From contig JBFWZQ010000005.1 in NCBI GenBank assembly GCA_050185195.1, positions 129,434 through 193,433 of the forward strand: a DNA stretch of 64,000 bases, given 5' to 3'. The notes below the pieces were generated by a model. It had not been told where the DNA came from, searched no databases, and saw only the letters and a program-made list of their open reading frames with translations. The translations under genes were made by a program, and so were the position numbers. Every line of letters starts with the position of its first letter. Positions within the stretch are counted from its first letter, which is position 1. Positions 8,211 through 15,510 of the stretch are shown here, in pieces. The DNA comes from CADEFQ01 sp050185195 (GTDB taxonomy: Bacteria; Pseudomonadota; Gammaproteobacteria; Steroidobacterales; Steroidobacteraceae).

Positions 8211-9782
8211 CTACGGCGCGCGCAGCGCGGCGGCGCCGCCGCGCAACGAGTACGCGCCGGTTATCCCGCGCGCGCGCAATGCCTCCGCGGCGGCGTGACT
8301 GCGAACGCCGCGCGCGCAGACGAGCAGCAGCCGCTCGCGCGGATCGAGCGGGGCGGACAGCAGCTCGCCGAGCGGCAGGTGACGCGCGCGCCGTGCCGCG
8401 AGCGGTGAGGCCGCACATTCCGCCGCTTCGCGGATGTCGACGACTTCGTAGCCGGCCGCTTCGGCCGCGGCAATCGAAGTGTACGAGACGTCGACGTCGG
8501 CGCTCGCCGGCGCGGATGCCGCTGCGCTCGCACGGCCATGCTGCGCGTGATCGGGCGTCGGCCGTGTTTTCAACCGCTGCGTCGAGAGCGACAGCAGGTC
8601 GATCAACAGCACCTCCTCGCCGAGCCGGCCCGGCAGGTCGAGCACGATCTTCAGCACTTCGAGCGCCTGCAGCGTCCCGAGCGTGCCGGGCACGGGGCCG
8701 AGTACACCGGCCTCGGCACAGTTGCCGACGAGGCCGTCGCGCGTGGCGGCGGGCCACAGGCAACGCAGGCACGCGGCACCGTGCCGCGGATCGACCACCT
8801 GCAACTGGCCTTCATACTGGTAGACGCTCGCGAAGACACCGATGCGACCGAGGCGCAGGACCGCGTCGTTGAGCAGGAACTTCGTGGCAAAGTTGTCGGT
8901 GCAGTCGACGACGATGTCGTAGGGCGCGAGCAGGCCCTCGACGTTCGTGGCATCGATGCGCGTGACGTGCGTGTCGAGCCGCACCTCCGGATTGAGGGCG
9001 GCGAGTCGTGCGGCGGCGAGCTCGGCCTTGGGCGCACCGCAATCGGCGAGCGCGTACAGGGTCTGGCGATGCAGGTTCGAGGCTTCGAGCCGGTCGTGAT
9101 CGACGATGCCGAGCCGGCCGATGCCCGCGGCGGCGAGGAACTGCAGCACCGGCACGCCGAGGCCGCCTGCGCCCACCACCAGCACCGAGGTCGCGCGCAG
9201 CTTGCCCTGGCCGGCCGGGCCGACTTCGCGCAGGGCCATCTGGCGGGAGTAGTCCGGCGCGCTGCGGGCGCCCGGGCCATGGGCTACGGGCTGCGGGCTG
9301 CGGGCCAGAGCGTGGGCGTGTTGGTGTTCGTGATCGTGCGCGTGGTCGTGCACGGCGGCGGCGCAGCGCTCGCAGTTCACCCAGCCCGAATCGCCGTCGA
9401 CGTAGTGCTCCTTCTTCCAGATCGGGACCCGGTGCTTCACCTCGTCGATGATGAAGCGGCAGGCGCGGAACGCCTCGTCGCGGTGCGGTGCGCTGACGCC
9501 CACCCAGACGGCAAGGTCGCCGATCGCGAGATCGCCGACGCGGTGCACGCAGGCGACGCGCGTGACGCCGAAGCGCTCGCAGGCCTCGGCAAGGATGCGC
9601 TCGCCTTCGCGCAGCGCGAGCGGCTCGAAGGCCTCGTACTCGAGGTGCTCGACGCGGCGACCGTCGTTGAGATCGCGCACCCAGCCCTCGAACGCCGCAT
9701 AGCCGCCGAAGGCAGGATCGGCGAGGGCTGCGCGCGCCGAATCGGCATCGATCGCCGTGGTCGTGAAACGGAACCGGGACAT
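8211..9782 (-). CDS. MoaE-MoeB/ThiF-rhodanese triple fusion (molybdopterin synthesis)
   Basis: One 523-residue polypeptide joins three activities. Residues 1-136 are MoaE, the large subunit of molybdopterin synthase, with active-site lysines in VKHRVPIWKKEH. Residues ~175-415 are a MoeB/ThiF-type adenylyltransferase that activates the MoaD C-terminus (GAGGLG nucleotide loop, DHDRLEASNLHRQ, Cys355 in GNCAEAG). Residues ~432-523 are a rhodanese with catalytic Cys489 in CARGVRS, the likely sulfur donor. The linker contains C137xxC140 and seven alternating histidines at 145-157. The MoeB zinc site keeps C338xxC341, but the second CxxC is replaced by H412xxH415. The gene starts 10 nt after mobA-moaD and ends the moa operon. 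Domain assignments are secure; the metal role of the linker is inferred. Confidence 0.93.
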   Translation of the reverse strand: MSRFRFTTTAIDADSARAALADPAFGGYAAFEGWVRDLNDGRRVEHLEYEAFEPLALREGERILAEACERFGVTRVACVHRVGDLAIGDLAVWVGVSAPHRDEAFRACRFIIDEVKHRVPIWKKEHYVDGDSGWVNCERCAAAVHDHAHDHEHQHAHALARSPQPVAHGPGARSAPDYSRQMALREVGPAGQGKLRATSVLVVGAGGLGVPVLQFLAAAGIGRLGIVDHDRLEASNLHRQTLYALADCGAPKAELAAARLAALNPEVRLDTHVTRIDATNVEGLLAPYDIVVDCTDNFATKFLLNDAVLRLGRIGVFASVYQYEGQLQVVDPRHGAACLRCLWPAATRDGLVGNCAEAGVLGPVPGTLGTLQALEVLKIVLDLPGRLGEEVLLIDLLSLSTQRLKTRPTPDHAQHGRASAAASAPASADVDVSYTSIAAAEAAGYEVVDIREAAECAASPLAARRARHLPLGELLSAPLDPRERLLLVCARGVRSHAAAEALRARGITGAYSLRGGAAALRAP

Positions 9783-9792
9783 GTCGCGCCCG

Positions 9793-10632
9793 TCAGCCGC
9801 CCGCGACCGGCGGAATGAAGACGACGGCGTCGCCGTCCGCGAGCGGCTGCGCCCAGTCGCCGAATTCCGCGTTCACGGCGACACGCAGCAGTTCAGGCGG
9901 CAGCGTGAACGGATGGCGCGCGCGCAGCTCCTCGTAGAGGTCGCGCGGCGTGCGTGCGCGCGTCGCGAGCGTTTCCTCGCCGCGGCCGGCCTGTTCGCGC
10001 AACAAGGCGAAATACTGCACGCGGACCTGCAGGGGCGTGTCTGTGGCGTTCAGGGTGTTCATGGCCGTCCAATACTCTTGTGCTGCGTTCACATTGTCGA
10101 GGGCGGCGGGATCGAGCGGCTCGAGCAACGCGGGGCTGCCCTGGATCAGGAACTTGCGCGGGCAGCCGCGACCGGATGCGACCGCGGCCGCGAGGGCCGG
10201 GCGGCTCGCCGGCTCCCAGATGGCGCAGAGCGGTTCGGGCAGGCCGTCATGGGCGCTGCGATAGGCGGTCGCCACCCGCGCGGCGTCGCGATGCGCCACG
10301 AGGTGCGCGAGTGTGTCGGGGCCGAGGAACGGCAGGTCGCAGGCGAGCACGAGCCACGCGGCCCCGGGGTGCGCATCGAATGCGGCCAGGATGCCGGCCG
10401 CCGGGCCGCCATCGGGCAGCGCATCGCGGATCTGCGGATAACGCGCGCGCAGGGCGTCCTGCGCCTGGTCGGTGCGCACCGAGATGAAGCGCTGGGCGGT
10501 CCAGGGTTCGAGCAATGCCCACGCACGTTCGAGCTGGGTGGCGCCATGGTAGGCGAGCGCCGCCTTGTCGCGCTTCATGCGGGTGCTGCGACCGCCCGCG
10601 AGCACGAGGCCGAACAGCGGCGCGGCGCTCAT
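9793..10632 (-). CDS. MobA-MoaD fusion (Mo-cofactor guanylyltransferase + molybdopterin synthase small subunit)
   Basis: The 279-residue frame is open without interruption across two domains. Residues 1-190 are MobA, with the nucleotide signature LVLAGGRSTRMKRDK and the metal-binding LACDLPFL; MobA converts Mo-molybdopterin to the bis-MGD form by adding GMP. Residues ~199-279 are the ubiquitin-like MoaD, ending in the obligatory Gly-Gly (IPPVAGG) whose terminal glycine is adenylated and thiocarboxylated by MoeB. An internal ATG at 10062 could give free MoaD, but only a weak AAGAG lies before it. The start overlaps the moaC stop by ATGA. Fusing a late-step enzyme to an early-step sulfur carrier is unusual. 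Confidence 0.9.
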   Translation of the reverse strand: MSAAPLFGLVLAGGRSTRMKRDKAALAYHGATQLERAWALLEPWTAQRFISVRTDQAQDALRARYPQIRDALPDGGPAAGILAAFDAHPGAAWLVLACDLPFLGPDTLAHLVAHRDAARVATAYRSAHDGLPEPLCAIWEPASRPALAAAVASGRGCPRKFLIQGSPALLEPLDPAALDNVNAAQEYWTAMNTLNATDTPLQVRVQYFALLREQAGRGEETLATRARTPRDLYEELRARHPFTLPPELLRVAVNAEFGDWAQPLADGDAVVFIPPVAGG

Positions 10633-11132
10633 GGCTTCGGCCTTTGGAAGTCGCGCTTGCCGCCCGACTTGGCGATGAGCCGCACCGGCCCGATCACGAT
10701 GTCGTGCGACAGCGCCTTCGTCATGTCGTAGATCGTGAGCGCCGCGACGCTCGCGCCGGTGAGTGCTTCCATCTCGACGCCCGTGCGGCCGTGGATCGCA
10801 ACGTCGCAGCGGATCACGAGGCGGCCCGCGCGCGCCTCGTCGATGGATATCTTGCAGCGCTCGAGCGCGAGCGGATGGCAGAAAGGAATGAGCTCATGCG
10901 TGCGCTTGGCCGCCATGACGCCCGCCACGATCGCCGTATCGAACACCGGGCCCTTCTTCGTGCGCTGGCCGGCGCGGCGCAATGCCAGCGCGGCCGCCCG
11001 CGGCAAGGTCACGACCGCCTCCGCGCTCGCCTCACGCAGGGTGACCTCCTTCGCGCCGACATCGACCATGGTGGGCCGGCGCGCCGCATCGACGTGGGTC
11101 AGGACTGGCTTGCGCCGGGTACGGGTGGGCAT
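10629..11132 (-). CDS. moaC: Cyclic pyranopterin monophosphate synthase
   Basis: MoaC converts the MoaA product (3',8-cyclo-GTP) into cyclic pyranopterin monophosphate. The 167-residue protein shows the family segments MVDVGAKEVTLREA, KRTHELIPFCHPLAL and GVEMEALTGASVAALTIYDM, including the conserved active-site His, Glu and Asp/Lys residues. The start MPTRTRRKP at 11132 lies 2 nt after the moaA stop; longer upstream readings run through moaA in another frame and are artefacts. The stop overlaps the mobA-moaD start by ATGA. The C-terminal tail (KSGGKRDFQRPKP) is basic. Confidence 0.95.
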   Translation of the reverse strand: MPTRTRRKPVLTHVDAARRPTMVDVGAKEVTLREASAEAVVTLPRAAALALRRAGQRTKKGPVFDTAIVAGVMAAKRTHELIPFCHPLALERCKISIDEARAGRLVIRCDVAIHGRTGVEMEALTGASVAALTIYDMTKALSHDIVIGPVRLIAKSGGKRDFQRPKP

Positions 11133-11134
11133 GG

Positions 11135-12190
11135 TCAACCGCCGATGTAGTTCATTTCGACCTTGGGCTCCTGCGTGACGCCGGCGCGCAGCGTGGCGCG
11201 CAGCTCGCTGTAGCGGTCGGCGCGCGCGGTCCAGCGGTCGCGGACGATCGCGAGCAGTTCTTCGTCGCTGGCGCCCGCACGCAGCGGGGCACGCAGGTCG
11301 AGGCCGTGGGTCGCGAAGAGGCAGGTGTAGAGCACGCCGTCCGACGACAGGCGCGCCCGCGAGCAATCGCCGCAGAAGGGCTGGGAGATCGAGGAGATGA
11401 ACCCGATCTCGCCCTCGCCATCCGCGTAGGCGTAACGCTGCGCGACTTCGCCGACGTAGTTGCGGCTGAGCGGCGCCAGCGGCCAGCGCGCGTGGATGCG
11501 CGCATGCAGCTCGGCCGACGGCACCACGAGTTCGGGCTGCCAGCGGTTGCGGTTGCCGACGTCCATGTATTCGATGTAGCGCACGACGACGCCGGTGCCG
11601 CGAAAGCGCGCCGCGAGGTCGAGCGCCCCGGCATCGTTCACGCCGCGCTGGACCACGGTGTTGACCTTGAGCGGCGTGAGCCCGGCACGGCGCGCGTGCT
11701 CGATGCCGGCGAGCACGGCGTCGAGTTCGTCGAAGCCGCCGCACAACTTGCGGAATATGTCCGGATCGAGGCTGTCGAGGCTCACGGTCACGCGCGCGAG
11801 GCCCGCCGCCTTGAGTTCGCTCGCGTACTTCGCGAGCAGCACGCCGTTCGTCGTCAGCGCGACATCGGGCTCGCCCGGCAAGGCCGTCAGGTCGCCGACG
11901 AGGTCCGCCAGGTTTGCGCGCAGCAGCGGCTCGCCGCCGGTGATGCGGATCTTCTGCACGCCGAGCGATACGAAGAGGCGGGCGAGGCGCACGATCTCGT
12001 CGAAGGAGAGGCGCTCGGCGCTCTTCATGAAGCGATAGCTGTCGTGGAAGGTTTCCCGCGGCATGCAGTAAGGGCAGCGGAAATTGCAGCGGTCCATCAC
12101 GGAAATGCGCAGGTCGCGCAGCGGCCGCGAGAGTGCGTCGCGCGGCCCGCGCGCGTGCGCGATCGGGACTACACGTTCGTTCGGGGGCAT
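11135..12190 (-). CDS. moaA: GTP 3',8-cyclase (radical SAM), first gene of the moa operon
   Basis: Radical-SAM enzyme that rearranges GTP to 3',8-cyclo-GTP, the first step of molybdenum-cofactor synthesis. The N-terminal [4Fe-4S] motif is C35xxxC39xxC42 (CNFRCPYC), followed by the SAM-binding ITGGEPLLR. The C-terminal cluster motif CGDCSRARLSSDGVLYTC is complete, and the protein ends in the essential double glycine (NYIGG). At 351 residues it is of normal length. The ATG at 12190 is preceded 6 nt upstream by GACAAT and by no Shine-Dalgarno sequence, suggesting a leaderless operon transcript. moaC follows after 2 nt. Confidence 0.95.
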   Translation of the reverse strand: MPPNERVVPIAHARGPRDALSRPLRDLRISVMDRCNFRCPYCMPRETFHDSYRFMKSAERLSFDEIVRLARLFVSLGVQKIRITGGEPLLRANLADLVGDLTALPGEPDVALTTNGVLLAKYASELKAAGLARVTVSLDSLDPDIFRKLCGGFDELDAVLAGIEHARRAGLTPLKVNTVVQRGVNDAGALDLAARFRGTGVVVRYIEYMDVGNRNRWQPELVVPSAELHARIHARWPLAPLSRNYVGEVAQRYAYADGEGEIGFISSISQPFCGDCSRARLSSDGVLYTCLFATHGLDLRAPLRAGASDEELLAIVRDRWTARADRYSELRATLRAGVTQEPKVEMNYIGG

Positions 12191-12196
12191 GTACGC

Positions 12197-12202
12197 ATTG
12201 TC
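12197..12202 (-). promoter_or_regulatory. Candidate -10 (GACAAT) for the moa operon
   Basis: GACAAT on the minus strand ends 6 nt before the moaA ATG, so the A of ATG would be near +1. The -35 is not clear. Confidence 0.3.
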
Positions 12203-12338
12203 GCGCCGACGGGCGCGCCGGTACAGTGAATACCGGGGAAAGCAGCGCGCGATGTGATCTCGCGCAAAATCGTGCCGCCAGCGGGCGGCGCGCGGACCGC
12301 GCTGCCCGGTGGCGACCCGCCGTATCGGTCCCTGCCGG

Positions 12339-12707
12339 CTACTTCTGGTGCGCCTTGTTGAAGGCCTGGATCTGTTCGTTGAAACGCCCCGCGACGGCCT
12401 CGAGCTCATCGATCGCGGCGTTGTGCTTCTGCACCTGGCGCTTGTCGAGCTCGGCCTTCTGCTCCGGCGTGAGCGTCGCGGCATCGGCCGTGACCCGCGT
12501 GTCGAACTCGAGCTTGATGCACGCGAGGTAGGCTTCCATGTCCTTGTTGTACTGCTGCACGAGTTTCTTGCCCGCGAGCATCTCGTCCTTGGTGGCGACG
12601 GAGCCGTCCGGCAGCTTGTCGGGCGCCGTGGGGTAGGTGCAGGCCGCATAGGCAGGGGCGCCCGCGATGGCAAACGCCAGCGTCGCGGCAAGTATCGACA
12701 CCTTCAT
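12339..12707 (-). CDS. Small secreted helical protein, unknown function
   Basis: A 122-residue precursor with a clean signal peptide (LAATLAFAIAGAPAYA) followed by an Ala-Cys-Thr mature start. The mature part is almost all helix-forming, rich in Lys, Glu, Gln and Ala, with two cysteines (one at the mature N-terminus and one in YLACIKLEF) that could pair. It looks like a short alpha-helical periplasmic protein. Two ATGs compete, at 12716 and 12707; GAGG directly abuts the first but is 9 nt from the second, so 12707 is chosen. A large hairpin (12776-12820) separates it from the upstream gene on the same strand. I cannot assign a function. Confidence 0.7.
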   Translation of the reverse strand: MKVSILAATLAFAIAGAPAYAACTYPTAPDKLPDGSVATKDEMLAGKKLVQQYNKDMEAYLACIKLEFDTRVTADAATLTPEQKAELDKRQVQKHNAAIDELEAVAGRFNEQIQAFNKAHQK

Positions 12708-12775
12708 GGAGGGCATCCTCGAGTGGGAGTTGGGAGGCCGGAGCTTACCGCGAACCCGCGACAGCGAACAGCAGA

Positions 12776-12820
12776 GGGCGGACGGCCAGGGCGCCGCTTG
12801 CGCCGCCTGGCCGTCCGCCC
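12776..12820 (-). terminator. 15-bp perfect inverted repeat downstream of 12844-13506
   Basis: GGGCGGACGGCCAGG at 12776-12790 pairs perfectly with its complement at 12806-12820 around a 15-nt loop. It begins 23 nt past the stop of the 13506-12844 gene. The minus-strand tail is only moderately T-rich, so it may act as a terminator, attenuator or mRNA-stabilising stem. Confidence 0.55.
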
Positions 12821-12843
12821 GCCACGATCCGTCGTCGTGGTGC

Positions 12844-13506
12844 CTACCGGAACTTGTCGGGGAACTGCGCCGCGAGCCCGTTCGCGAGCGCATCGGCGAT
12901 CACGTTCATGTGGCTCGCCATCGCCGCCCAGGTGCGGGCCTCGGCGTCATACTGCCCGGCGTGCAGTTGCTGGATCTGCTGCACGTGGTGCGCGCCGTGT
13001 GCGGACAACAGGCCGCGCAACGTCGCCGCCGGCCAGTGCGGATTGGCGCCCGCGAGGAAGTCGGCGATTGCATTGGCATTCGAACTGAGCTTCGCGAAGG
13101 CCGCACTTTCCTGCGCCTTCGAGCCTGCCTTCGTGGCGTCGACGTAGGCGCTGATTGCGCCCCAGTGGCCGGCGAGCAGCGTGAAGAGCTGGTCGGACGC
13201 CGCCTTGCCGTAGAAGGGCTCGACGGCGCCGGCAATGGCCTTGGCATTGGCCACGACTTCGGCTTCCGCGGCCTTCGCGGCGGCCGCATCGCCGTCCAGG
13301 CGCGCGACGACGACATTGCGCACCCAGAAGATGTGCTGGAACCACAGGCCGCGCAGCGCATCCTTCGTGTCCGCGAGCTTCACGGCAATGGTCGTGGAGG
13401 TGGCGGCCGAACTCGCGGCCTCGTGGTGGGTCGCCGCGGACAGCGCCGGCCCCGGCAGGGCGGTGACGAGCGCAGCGGCGGCGAGGGCGGGCAACAGGCG
13501 TTTCAT
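12844..13506 (-). CDS. His-rich secreted four-helix protein, unknown function
   Basis: A 220-residue protein with a signal peptide (LLPALAAAALVTALPGPALSA). The mature region is predicted by eye to be a helical bundle with regularly placed Trp, Phe and His residues (LWFQHIFWVRN, GHWGAISAYVDA, SAHGAHHVQQIQQLH, ASHMNVIADAL). These histidines sit on helices like those of metal- or haem-binding bundles, but no known motif is complete. It is preceded by GAGGAG and is divergent from the SufR-like regulator, 79 nt away, suggesting that regulator controls it. Function unknown; a periplasmic metal-related role is inference only. Confidence 0.75.
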   Translation of the reverse strand: MKRLLPALAAAALVTALPGPALSAATHHEAASSAATSTTIAVKLADTKDALRGLWFQHIFWVRNVVVARLDGDAAAAKAAEAEVVANAKAIAGAVEPFYGKAASDQLFTLLAGHWGAISAYVDATKAGSKAQESAAFAKLSSNANAIADFLAGANPHWPAATLRGLLSAHGAHHVQQIQQLHAGQYDAEARTWAAMASHMNVIADALANGLAAQFPDKFR

Positions 13507-13547
13507 CTCGGTATCTCCTCGGGTGGTTGTGGCCTTCCGTTCTACGC

Positions 13548-13576
13548 TGGCAAAAACACTAAGGAAATACTAATAT
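13548..13576 (+). promoter_or_regulatory. Candidate promoter of the SufR-like regulator in the divergent gap
   Basis: TAATAT at 13571-13576 ends 9 nt before the ATG, with TGGCAA 17 nt upstream as a weak -35. This AT-rich patch is conspicuous in the local GC context and lies between divergent genes, so it probably also holds the operator. Confidence 0.4.
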
Positions 13577-13585
13577 GCCAAAAGT

Positions 13586-14221
13586 ATGGCGGAACTCTAC
13601 GGTGAACGCCGCAAGCGGCTGCTGCGCCACCTGCTGCGAAACAAGAGCGGTGCTGCGGTCGACGAGCTGGCGCAGGCGCTCGGGGTCACGCGCACCGCGG
13701 TGCGCCAGCATCTCGCCTCGCTGATGCGCGACGGTCTCGTCGCACCGGGCGCCGAGCGCGCCTCGGGCGGTCGCCCGCTACGGCTCTACGTGCTCACGGA
13801 TGAGGGGCGCGAAGTCTTTCCCCGTCGATATTCGTGGTTTGCCCGGCTGCTCGTCGAGGCGATGGCGCAGGAGCACGGCAGCGCGGGCTTGCGCACCCGC
13901 TTCGGGCGCATCGCGGCGTCCGTCGTGGCGCAGTTGCCGCACCGTGCCCCGCCGGGTGCGAGCCGGCGCGAGAAAGTCGAGGAACTGTCAGGGCTGATGG
14001 ACCAGCTCGGCTACGACGCGCGCAAGGTGAAGGATGTCGGCGGCGCCCCGACGATCGAAGCCGACAACTGCGTCTTCCATGAGCTGGCGCAGCGCAACCC
14101 CGCGATCTGCCAGTTCGATATCGCGCTGCTGACGAGCTACACGGGCAGCAAGGTGGAACTGCACGAATGCATGGCCAAGGGCGGCCATGTGTGCCGCTTC
14201 CGGTTCCTGCCGCCCGCGTAG
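13586..14221 (+). CDS. SufR-like helix-turn-helix regulator with four cysteines
   Basis: A 211-residue transcription factor. Residues ~5-75 are a winged helix (AVDELAQALGVTRTAVRQHLASL, then a wing with SGGRPLRLY). The C-terminal half contains Cys162, Cys175, Cys195 and Cys203 in the order CX12C...CX7C, the arrangement of SufR-type regulators that bind an iron-sulfur cluster and sense iron or redox state. Its neighbourhood has no suf or isc genes. It is divergent from the His-rich secreted protein, the most likely target, and convergent with the duplicated secreted protein. No Shine-Dalgarno sequence is visible, and the AT-rich -10 is only 9 nt away. The ligand is inferred from the cysteine spacing. 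Confidence 0.82.
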   Translation: MAELYGERRKRLLRHLLRNKSGAAVDELAQALGVTRTAVRQHLASLMRDGLVAPGAERASGGRPLRLYVLTDEGREVFPRRYSWFARLLVEAMAQEHGSAGLRTRFGRIAASVVAQLPHRAPPGASRREKVEELSGLMDQLGYDARKVKDVGGAPTIEADNCVFHELAQRNPAICQFDIALLTSYTGSKVELHECMAKGGHVCRFRFLPPA

Positions 14222-14230
14222 CGGGTTGCG

Positions 14231-14989
14231 TCAGGGAACCTCGCTCTTGATCTCCCAGATGTAGTCGGCATGCGACCCGCAGAGGGTGTCGAACGCATGC
14301 ACGAGCGGGTTCTTTTCCATCGCCGCAACGACGGCCGCGCGCGCCTTCATCAGGGAGCCGACGTCCGCGGCGGTCATCGTCGCGAGCCGGCGGTACTGCG
14401 CGCCTACGACATGCTCGTTCCAGCCCCAGGACTTCAATGAACCGTCCGCGACCATCCGGTCGTACATCGGCGCGAAGACGTCCTTGACGAGCGCGTCCGC
14501 CTCGGCCTCGCGCGCCTGGTCGCAGGTGTAGTACACGGAGAAGCTGGCGCCGCCGCGCGCGCGTTCGTTGCCACTGCCGGCGACGGTCCGCCAGATGTAG
14601 TCGTCGTGCGAATTGCAGATCTTGCCGAACTCGGTCACGAGCTTCTTGTTCTTGGCATCCGCCTGGTCGCCCACCTTCTTCTGTGCGGCGAACAGCGCGT
14701 CGATGGAGCCGGCGCGGAAATATTGCACGCGGCGCCACTGGCCGCCGGTGTGGTGCACGAGCCAACCCCAACCCGCGACCGACCCGTCGGCGATCGCGGC
14801 GTCCCACAGCGGCTTGTCGAGCTGCGCGACGATCTCGTCGGCGCGCTCCTGCAGCGTCACGTCACACTTGAAATAGGTGGCGTAGATGTACGACTCGGGC
14901 GGTTTGTCCTGCGCAAGCGCGGCGCCGGACAGCGTGAGACAGGCGAGCGACGCCCACGACGTCGCCGCAACGATGATTCCCTTCATCAT
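14231..14989 (-). CDS. Secreted protein made of two tandem repeats, unknown function
   Basis: A 252-residue precursor with signal peptide (AATSWASLACLTLSGAALAQ). The mature protein is an internal duplication of about 105-110 residues. Copy 1 runs from YIYATYFKCD to CNSHDDYIW; copy 2 runs from SFSVYYTCD to CGSHADYIW. Each copy has a proximal Cys, a GWGW/SWGW block, a QWRR/QYRR block and a terminal Cys-X-Ser-His-X-Asp-Tyr-Ile-Trp signature, so each probably has one disulfide and a related fold. The start is preceded by AGGGGAG; either of two adjacent ATGs could be used. It is convergent with the SufR-like gene, 9 nt away. I do not recognise the family. Confidence 0.75.
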   Translation of the reverse strand: MMKGIIVAATSWASLACLTLSGAALAQDKPPESYIYATYFKCDVTLQERADEIVAQLDKPLWDAAIADGSVAGWGWLVHHTGGQWRRVQYFRAGSIDALFAAQKKVGDQADAKNKKLVTEFGKICNSHDDYIWRTVAGSGNERARGGASFSVYYTCDQAREAEADALVKDVFAPMYDRMVADGSLKSWGWNEHVVGAQYRRLATMTAADVGSLMKARAAVVAAMEKNPLVHAFDTLCGSHADYIWEIKSEVP

Positions 14990-15042
14990 GGCACTCCCCT
15001 TCCATTCGGCCTTCCTGGCCGGTTTTGCGGGCGAGTATAGGC

Positions 15043-15486
15043 CTACGGTGCGTCAAGGTCCCGCGCGGAGCGGCCGAGCGCCAGCTGCCGCAGCGGCAGG
15101 GGCGGCGGCTCGAGCGGCAGGCGGGTGCTCGCGTAGGCGCCGGTACTCGCAAAACCGTAGGCCGCGGCATCCTCGTTGCTGAAGGCGTAGTAGACGGCCT
15201 CGGCGCCGGCCATGGCGAGCGCACACAGGCACATCGGGCACGGATGGCCGCTCGCGTAGACGGTGCAGCCGGCGAGATCCGGCTTGTCGAGGCGCCGGCA
15301 GGCGGCGCGGATCGCCTCCATCTCCGCGTGCGCCGTGAAATCGTGGGTGCGGACCGTGTCGTTGACGCCGGTGGCCACGACCTCGCCGTCGCGGGCGATG
15401 ACCGCCCCGAAAGGGCGCCCACCCTGCGCGCGATTGCGCAGGGCGAGCTGCACCGCTTCATCCAGCAGGTTCTCGTGGCTGCGCAT
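15043..15486 (-). CDS. Nucleoside/guanine deaminase, CDA superfamily
   Basis: Zinc-dependent deaminase of 147 residues. The active site is complete: H53-A-E55 (zinc ligand and proton shuttle) and P-C83-P-M-C86. FGAVIARDG and VNDTVRTHDFTAHAEM resemble guanine deaminase and related nucleoside deaminases more than the tRNA deaminase TadA. The C-terminal tail (LPLEPPPLPLRQLAL) is Pro-rich. The ATG at 15486 has TACACT ending 7 nt upstream and no Shine-Dalgarno sequence, consistent with leaderless initiation. Longer upstream readings run through the decayed tRNA and are artefacts. The precise substrate (guanine, cytosine or another base) is not decided by the sequence. Confidence 0.87.
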   Translation of the reverse strand: MRSHENLLDEAVQLALRNRAQGGRPFGAVIARDGEVVATGVNDTVRTHDFTAHAEMEAIRAACRRLDKPDLAGCTVYASGHPCPMCLCALAMAGAEAVYYAFSNEDAAAYGFASTGAYASTRLPLEPPPLPLRQLALGRSARDLDAP

Positions 15487-15510
15487 GGGGCCAAGTGTAG
15501 CGGGTGGTGC

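Noticed and set aside
10629..11744. 371-codon reading of moaC with a long N-terminal extension
   Set aside because: The extension lies entirely in moaA in another frame; MoaC homology begins at the start at 11132.
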